Source: Sphagnum compactum
Taxonomy: Eukaryota; Bryophyta; Sphagnopsida; Sphagnales
Direction of reading: 5' to 3'
Length of the DNA stretch: 64,000 nt
Assembly: GCA_965153455.1 (NCBI GenBank)
Contig: OZ234499.1
Coordinates: 8,428,271 to 8,492,270, forward strand
Shown here piece by piece: positions 56,802-64,000 of this stretch. Position numbers and translations under genes: made by a program. The notes under the pieces are model-generated. The model saw only the letters and a list, made by a program, of their open reading frames with translations, was not told where the DNA came from and searched no databases. Within the stretch, counting starts at the first letter, position 1; each line of letters starts with the position of its first letter.

Positions 56802-59800
56802 TCATGCACCTGTTTGATGGTTTTCTTTCTCCTTGTCTTCTTTAATCCTTGCCTTGATTGTTTGGACATCAACATCTACCTGCATATTGCATTCAAACAC
56901 AAAATTAGTGGTGAAGGAGGGTGGGGGGGTTGGTGGATTGTATACACCATCCAAAGATTGCAAAACTATGAAATAATTAGAAACAGCAAGCAGTTCACAG
57001 TTATATTGGAATCCTGTCATCTAGGTCTAGTGTTAACACCCACTTTGGTGGTGATTTCATCAGTAACAGAGCAACATTTTTCCAAGATAATGGCATTGTG
57101 TAGGAAGAAGCCCCCTGACATCCATATCCAGGTAAAGGACATGTAGGGAAAGGCAATTAGAAAACCTGCAGGTGGTAGTGTAGAAATCGTTCTTTTGTTT
57201 CATCATGTTTGGTTTTCTGAAGATACTGTTCACGCTTCCATAGCACTGTATCCAAATGTGTCTTGTACATTATTGCTAGGTCCAATGCTCTGTTTACACA
57301 TGTAGACATTTCATTACAGAGGAATCCAATGCATGAAGGTTACTGTAACTTGTCAAGGAGCAGAATGCAGAAATTGACTTCTAAAACATACCTGTCCCAG
57401 TTGAATAGGCGTAGATTAAGTTTGATGGCACGGTATGTGAGGCCTGCTTGAAGCAATATTGATTCTGCATCCTCAGGCTGTCGTTGGAACAAAGCCAACT
57501 CAGCTTGTTGAGATTCTTCAGATGGGAGGCGTTTCACATGAAGAATGAAGTGAACTTTGGCAACCTGTGCAACAGTCCCACCCCCTTAGGATTCCTTTTC
57601 TACCAAAGTATTGGACAAAATGACATAATAATTCACAACCTTAAAAGCATCTCCCTCATCAATGTATCTGTGAAAGACATCTTCCACTGGATTGTTGATT
57701 TCCAATCACTGAAACCTCAGAGATTTAGTCTTGTAATCTAAACTGCATGCCACCTAAAACTGGATTGCAACTTTCCTTTATCCTGAAGGGTCCCTCTTGT
57801 TGATCCAACTCACTGATATCAAATACCTCATCAAGAGCAGCATAGGCCATCTCAGCACAATTTAGCTCCCTGGCTGCTATTGCACTAGCAGCTAAACATG
57901 CCCAGAGAAGATTGTCCTGCAGCCCCATAACCTTCAGGTTTCCTTGTCCTGATGATTATGCAGTCAGCAAAAGCAAGAAAAGCAACATTCTGAGCATTCT
58001 GGATATGTAGGGTCACTCTTAACAAACATTATAGTGGACACATATTCTTGACCTTTACAATAAGTTTTTAGCTGCAATCACACTCTTAACAAATATTATA
58101 GTGGACACATAGTCTTGACCTTTACCATAAGTTTTTAGCTGCAATCACACTCTTAACAAATATTATAGTGGACACATATTCTTGACCTTTACCATAAGTT
58201 TTTAGCTGCAATCATTCTCAACAGCACCATGGATCCCATTTACTTGTGGTTAGGACCAAATTGAAGGTTGATGCTATGTGTTGTGAAAGGATGTCAAGGA
58301 ATTATAGTTAAGCACTGCAATGTTTGAAGTGCCCTCACTTTGACATAATAGCAAAGGCGAATTGCATAGTCCCAATGTTTGGCTGCCATATGCTCAAATA
58401 GAAGCAATGGGTATGGAGACACATTTGTTGAGATGGATGCCCCATCTGTGCGGTCAACACTACATTGTGCTCCGTAAAAGCTCTGGATTTTTGCACTCTT
58501 GCCCACATCACTGGAGGATCCAACGGTGAACTGTTATTATAGTCTGCATGCAATTGCATGAAACCAACAATGCAAATCACAGCAAATCTCAAGAAATCCA
58601 ATTGGCAGGGACATTGAGCCAGTAATTCTATCTATCAGTGGTAAAACAAACTGCCAGACTTCACAATTCTGGCAAGGAGAAAGAAAGAAAACTGTTGGGA
58701 TGTAAAAAAAAAAACTTGATTATTTGTACAATGTGAAAGAATAAGAATTGCAACACCCATTTCCTCTCTTCATATACCAGGAGAAGAGGCTGTCTTGATA
58801 TATTGCTGAAGGCGCCAAGGTGCAAGGAGCAAACATTTTAGGCATCCTTCAATGAGAGAGCCATATGCCCTTGAAAGTCATTAGATGGATGCCCTGTAAG
58901 ATGGTCCTCATTAATTGTGCTCTATGTGCTACACTCTGGACTTTCATGAATTCTTTCTGTCTAGTGTCCAGAAGTAGGTGCTCACCAATCTTTTGTGAGC
59001 TTGACAAATGGAAGAAGGTCTTTGTCAACATAAGCAGCGTGTGGGTAGTACCACACTACCAGCCTCTGGTCCACAACAGCTGCCAACATGTCTGCGATCT
59101 CGTTCCACATTGCATTGTACACCATAGCAGCTAATTTTAATATCCTTGGTCTCTGTGGCAACATGTGCTCCTTGGGTTTGCTCACTTTCGTCTCAATCTC
59201 CTCTTCCATATTAAGTTGAGTCCATCATCCACCATTTGAAGGCAACCTTTCTAGCTCCTAGTCAAGCACAAAAGATTGAAGATACCTAATGCATCTCCAA
59301 GAGCAAAGAATTGAATCAACTTACAAGGATTGGAGTGAGGTAAAGGTCATGGTTTGAGTCAATGAATGCAAGTTTCCTGTCTGTTAATGTTCCCATTGGA
59401 CTAAGAGATATCTCCACAGCTTCCACCGTAAGCTGCATCACATCTCCAACCATCTTTCCAGTAGTGACATCCATGAAGTGTACCACTGCAACAGCAAGAG
59501 AAGACATGATATGAGATGTCCATTTCTGTCCTTCTCTTCTTCCCTTCAAGGTTTCTGGAATCCGAAGGACAAGGAATGATCTGAACTACTATACATGAAT
59601 AATATTCAGCAATGCACAAATGCTATACCCTGTTTGCCCCTATTGCAGCCTTCAAATGCTCAACCCTCACATATGCTTGACTTTGTCCTAATAATTTACT
59701 AAGGCACTTTGATTAGTGCATTGCACACTTCCAAGGATGTCTCAGGATGCCTACTCTTGCGATCCTCATGGTTGATCACTGCAAAAATATCAGATGATAG

Positions 59801-62800
59801 GCTTATGTTTTGGTGATTCACTGATTCTGCATGAATGCCTGCATCATTGGAAGTGAGTAAAGGTTCAGATCTCCCTTTTTGCAATGTGCCTCTTTAGTTT
59901 CTAACAGCACATGTGCAATTGAATGTAACGACATTGAAAAAGAATGCTCACATATTGACTCAACTAACATTACATAGAAGTTCTCTACTTTATGGGCAGC
60001 TGCCACCATTTCTTCAAGTAGGTATGAGCACTCAAAGAACTTAATGTTGACCTGAGCTATGATGCACTACACTATCCAATCCCCTCCAGGCAAAAGAACT
60101 TGCATATAGACTAGCAGATGCTGAAATTGTTTCTCTTGTGCTGGTTTTGTGCAATCATGAGCCCACTATAAAAGTTCCTCCTATTCTTCAATGAGAGGCT
60201 CTTTTGCACAATGTTGCATATCTGTGTCTGTTAATTACTTCAGGCACAGATATCTATGCACTGGTTCCAGATTTGGCATGAAAGTACAATGACAGATTGA
60301 ACAAAAGAAATTTTGGTTTTGCATGCATTACTGAAATCTTGTCACTATGGTTCTGCAGGCAATGAGATTGGTTTGCTGTCATAATTCTAACAAGGATTTG
60401 TGCTGAATGTTTGAAATACCTACACTTGCACATTAACTCCCCATACTAAGTATTGTTGATAGACTCTTGCATACATGTCTATATTATCCCACCATCAATA
60501 GTGAACAGATGCCCAGGTGAGCAATTATAGGAATGTGAACAAGTGAAAAATGACCTTGAAATTTTGGGTTTGACAAATGTCTGCCCTCATAGGTAAAAAC
60601 CTGAAAGCCGGTGAAGCAGTCTACCAAGAGAAAACAGCATTGGCACTGCTTGACCAGGACAACAGTGTCTTTGATGTCAAATATGTGTGGTGTGCTCCAG
60701 TTTGTGACGGAATAAATGTAGCACTGGACCACATGAGGCAAAAATAGGGATGAGAAGTAGGCTAAAATTGGGGTTTGGGTTCCTCAATTTGAAAATGGTG
60801 TGCACACCTAATTCTGTTGAATGGATGATAAGCACTGTCTATTTAGGTGGTGAGGGTAAGATGCCAAAGATGGATGTCTCCTGTTGGTTACAAACTGTAT
60901 ATTTTAGCCTCTGGAAGGAATGTATGTGAAACCCTGCATGATTGGGTAGATATGATATTTACCTGAGTGGCAGTTGCAACTACAAGGTGCTGATATCCCA
61001 TGCTCATTTTGATCACTCGGTCTCGGAAATCCATCTCCTCAGTTTTCTTGCTCAACAAATCCTGTCATGTTGTATCGCAGCTTTGGTACTCCACCAGAGG
61101 TTAGAACACTAAAACTTCCAAAAGCATAACATAAACCCACATCTGTAAACAATTCAAAATGTGATGCCTATTCCACACTTTCGTAGCCGATGGCAAAGAG
61201 CATTCATGAAACAGCCATCATAACTGAGCATAGGTGCTAGTATCAGAAACAAAAAATTATGGATACCTGAATACAAATGTGATTGTGCTCTGCCAATGTT
61301 GCAGTGAATCTAGTCCAGTGGATCCTCCTGTCATTAGCAACAGATCAGGGTTATATTTTACAAGCTCACTTTGCAGCAACAGATTCCACAAAGAAGGAAT
61401 GAGTGAACCACATTTGAAGAATTGAATCCACCTATCCAGAAGTTGGCCAAAAATCACCATGCCATTTCCACCTGCTCCAGCTAGTTGAGTCCCATCAGTG
61501 TTCCATGCCACACTTAGGAGCATGCCTGTATCAGGTGTCTCCTTGCTATGAGGCCACTGTGTAGAGGATATTGGGCCCACAGGTTTACATTAGGTGTCAA
61601 CCTTTGACAGCTTCCACCATATACTCTTGTGGTAGTCAACAAGGTACTGTGCAAGTGCCTCTTGCTAACAGTCTAGTTCCCCCTTATAACTGTGTCCTAT
61701 ACACACATTGCAATGGAAAGAACATCATACTTGCAGATATGAGTAAGCTTTTATGGCCTTCATGTCCATATGCACTTCACAAACATGCTTCCCATGTAAC
61801 TCATAGACATTTTTAGGGAGGAACACTTCCCATGACTCTAGGTTTCTTGTGTTTGTTCAAGCCTCTCATGGACATCACATAAGGAAGGTTTCCCACAAGT
61901 TCTTTGATTTTTATGTTTATGAGATACACTTTTTATTAGTCTTATGAGAAAGATACGAGCTCCCTTTCAAACAAAATAGTTATCATTGATGCTTAAACCT
62001 CCTTTGCAATGTGGAAACTTTCTAACCACCATAAGGTGGGAATGTCCAAATTATCTCCCAAGGTCTTAACCCCTAGGTACCCACATGTGGTTCTGTGACT
62101 GGTTTGCCAAGTAATACGTACCTACTATAATTGTGTCGCTATATTGTAAATAATGTTGAGCATGGTATACTGGTGAATTAAATGAAGACAGAAGGTTTAC
62201 CCCTGTTTTGTCACACAATATGAGGGAATTGAATGAGCCAACAGCAAATGCCTCGCCTGATGGACACCATGCAATAGACATGATACTAGAATCAGCTTTG
62301 GCACTTTGGTATAGCACTCTCCCATAACAGTCCCATACCTGTGGATGTGCCATATACTATATATCTGCATTTAGCAATGGTTAAACTCTCTAGGAACAGT
62401 GTCCTTTAACAACAGGCCTGAAGACAACCAGGAAATACTTGCTAGCTGTGGCATATGATATGCTGATTCAGCATCTGTTTTGGTGCTGCAATTACCCAAT
62501 ATTTAAGGAATAATGGACAATAAATAAGAAAGTGACAGCCAAGATCAGGTTGGAATGAACCTTGTAGCAGCAGTCCTCTCCAGCTGAGATTATGCAGTTG
62601 TTGACTGGATTCCAGTCAACCTTAAGCACAAGCCCTTCATGGCCCAACCATTGCACTTGTTTCGTAGATGACTAAAACATCCAGGCATGTTATATTAGAC
62701 TTTCACAAGAATCACAAACAAATACAATGATGTCTGTCTCTTCTCTCCTATTAGGTATTCAAAGGAAAGGAACTTGACTTGACATTATTCAAAAAAGAAA

Positions 62801-63977
62801 GAGATCGAAGATCATAAGCACAAAGGAGTAGGAAATGATAAGGATTTCACTTGCTTGAATTGACTTGATCAACAGGTTCCTGCCATTTGAGAAAACAATT
62901 TGCTCTGAGTTGGGGCCCCAGGCTATAGTATACACTGAATGCTCTGTATCAGGTGGCACAATTCTTGTCAGTCTCTCAAACCTTTTCAAGGTGCTTTCTA
63001 TATCAGCTATGCTTCTGGACAAATTGCCCAAAGATCTTATTACCATTGGCCAAAAGGAACTCCTTATAGCTTTTCAATATTGTAGTGGAAGGATTTGCGA
63101 GCTTTATATTTTAGACTTGTAATTGAGCCACCTTCACATCCAACCCATAAATGTGCAGGTTATGTACTTACCAATTTGTGCCAGAGTGGACCGATGCATT
63201 CCATTGCGTGACCAAATCTTGAGAACACCATCTTCACCCCCAGTTGCTAGTGCAGTCCCTGATCATGTGCATATATATCAAAACAGTACTTGTGAGCAGT
63301 ATACCCAGGGCGTGTTCACAAACAGATGGGAGTTCAACACTAGATATATTGAGTTGAACTGAAGTCTCAAGAAAGACTTCATCTCAACTTAAATGACATT
63401 AAATTTTGCAAAATTAACTATCTGAAGAGTTGAATACATCTTCATGCATATTAGATACCTTCAAAATTCCATCGAATACAGATCACTGCACCCTCATGGG
63501 CCTCAAATTTCTTCTCTTCCCTGCCTCCTTTACTGATGATATAAAATGCACCTGTTGTTCATAATCCAAATGCAGGTAATGATACAATGTAGTCCTAGAG
63601 ACATTGGGAGCACATAGTGAATATATCTGCAGAAGGATCTTCCAACACTTTGATTGAATCCATTGCCATGCATGTAAGTACTGTCTCCATGGATTCATTA
63701 TTTACACAACCTCACACTTCAGGCTTATACAGTGAGGAGACTTTCAAGAACAAATTGAACTACTGACAAATATGACATGCAAGCTCAGCTGAACACTAGA
63801 CCTAGTTGTTCCCTGCAAACAACAAGAAAACCCATATATATACAGTGCAGCCTGAAAAGGGCTATTACCATCAGTGCAAGCCACTACAAAGACATCACTA
63901 CCAGCTCCAGTGCGCTGCCTTTGTGACATGGATGGATACCAGTGAATGTCAGTGAAACATGCCTCCAATGTGCACAC
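56802..63977 (-). CDS. IFT80: IFT80, intraflagellar transport protein (5' end missing)
   Basis: Eighteen minus-strand exons join in phase: 63977-63869, 63551-63459, 63258-63172, 62943-62855, 62671-62561, 62338-62201, 61556-61432, 61327-61267, 61061-60963, 60723-60555, 59874-59755, 59485-59325, 59200-58986, 58510-58339, 57916-57827, 57564-57392, 57289-57166 and 56879-56802. They sum to 738 codons including the stop. IFT80 is a WD40/TPR-like IFT-B subunit needed to build flagella. Landmarks in order: [245 protein letters not shown]. The start of exon 13 may be 59197 or 59200. Only an N-terminal segment, about 70-80 aa by comparison with the animal protein, lies beyond the right edge. The gene implies motile sperm. 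Confidence 0.95.
58014..58214. repeat. 67-bp tandem repeat, three copies, inside IFT80 intron
   Basis: Three consecutive 67-base units (58014-58080, 58081-58147, 58148-58214) each run from CACTCTTAACAAA to TTTTTAGCTGCAATCA and differ at only a few positions. They lie in the intron between the exons at 58510-58339 and 57916-57827, so they do not touch coding sequence. Confidence 0.95.
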
Positions 63978-64000
63978 CTGAGCCAAAAAACCTTTAGTTG

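Noticed and set aside
58014-58214. Regularly spaced repeats as a CRISPR-like array
   Set aside because: Units are contiguous with no unique spacers, inside an intron of a plant nuclear gene.

Overview
The window is nuclear DNA of a land plant. It has spliced genes with GT-AG introns, AT-rich intergenic DNA with decayed transposons, and plant families (AHL, three-repeat MYB, EMS1-type LRR receptor kinase). The minus-strand gene at the right end encodes IFT80, an intraflagellar transport protein. Plants without flagellate sperm (flowering plants, conifers) lack this machinery, so the source should be a fern, lycophyte, bryophyte, cycad or Ginkgo. The low gene density (four recognisable genes in 64 kb) and dispersed repeats would suit a fern, lycophyte or gymnosperm with a large genome, but species cannot be fixed from sequence alone.

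Layout. 1-1.3 kb: a GC-rich island with an unidentified minus-strand ORF running off the left edge and a threefold repeat upstream of it. 1.3-9.5 kb: AT-rich repeats, including a decayed retroelement gag fragment with a broken zinc knuckle. 9.55-14.24 kb (+): an AT-hook (AHL) gene with a probable 5'UTR intron and five coding exons. 14.3-34.2 kb: repeats. These include a tRNA-derived SINE with a target-site duplication (20.2-20.4 kb), a decayed hAT transposase (26.6-28.3 kb, minus), a 44-bp minisatellite, a 70-83-bp minisatellite and several dispersed families. 34.2-38.5 kb (+): a two-exon EMS1-like receptor kinase of about 1361 aa. 41.1-42.9 kb (+): a six-exon, unusually short three-repeat MYB (MYB3R class). 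43-56.8 kb: repeats, a decayed retroelement-borne domain (47.0-48.0 kb, minus) and a long near-perfect RNA hairpin at 55.10-55.24 kb that resembles a plant MIRNA precursor. 56.8-64 kb (-): eighteen exons of IFT80, complete at the 3' end and cut by the right edge at the 5' end.

The four genes are independent transcription units and show no shared pathway. AHL and MYB3R are nuclear regulators, the EMS1-like protein is a plasma-membrane receptor, and IFT80 serves ciliogenesis in motile sperm. The exon joins given for AHL, MYB3R, the kinase and IFT80 were checked by hand for phase. Every coding-exon length fits its reading frame, which is the main reason for the high confidence in those models.
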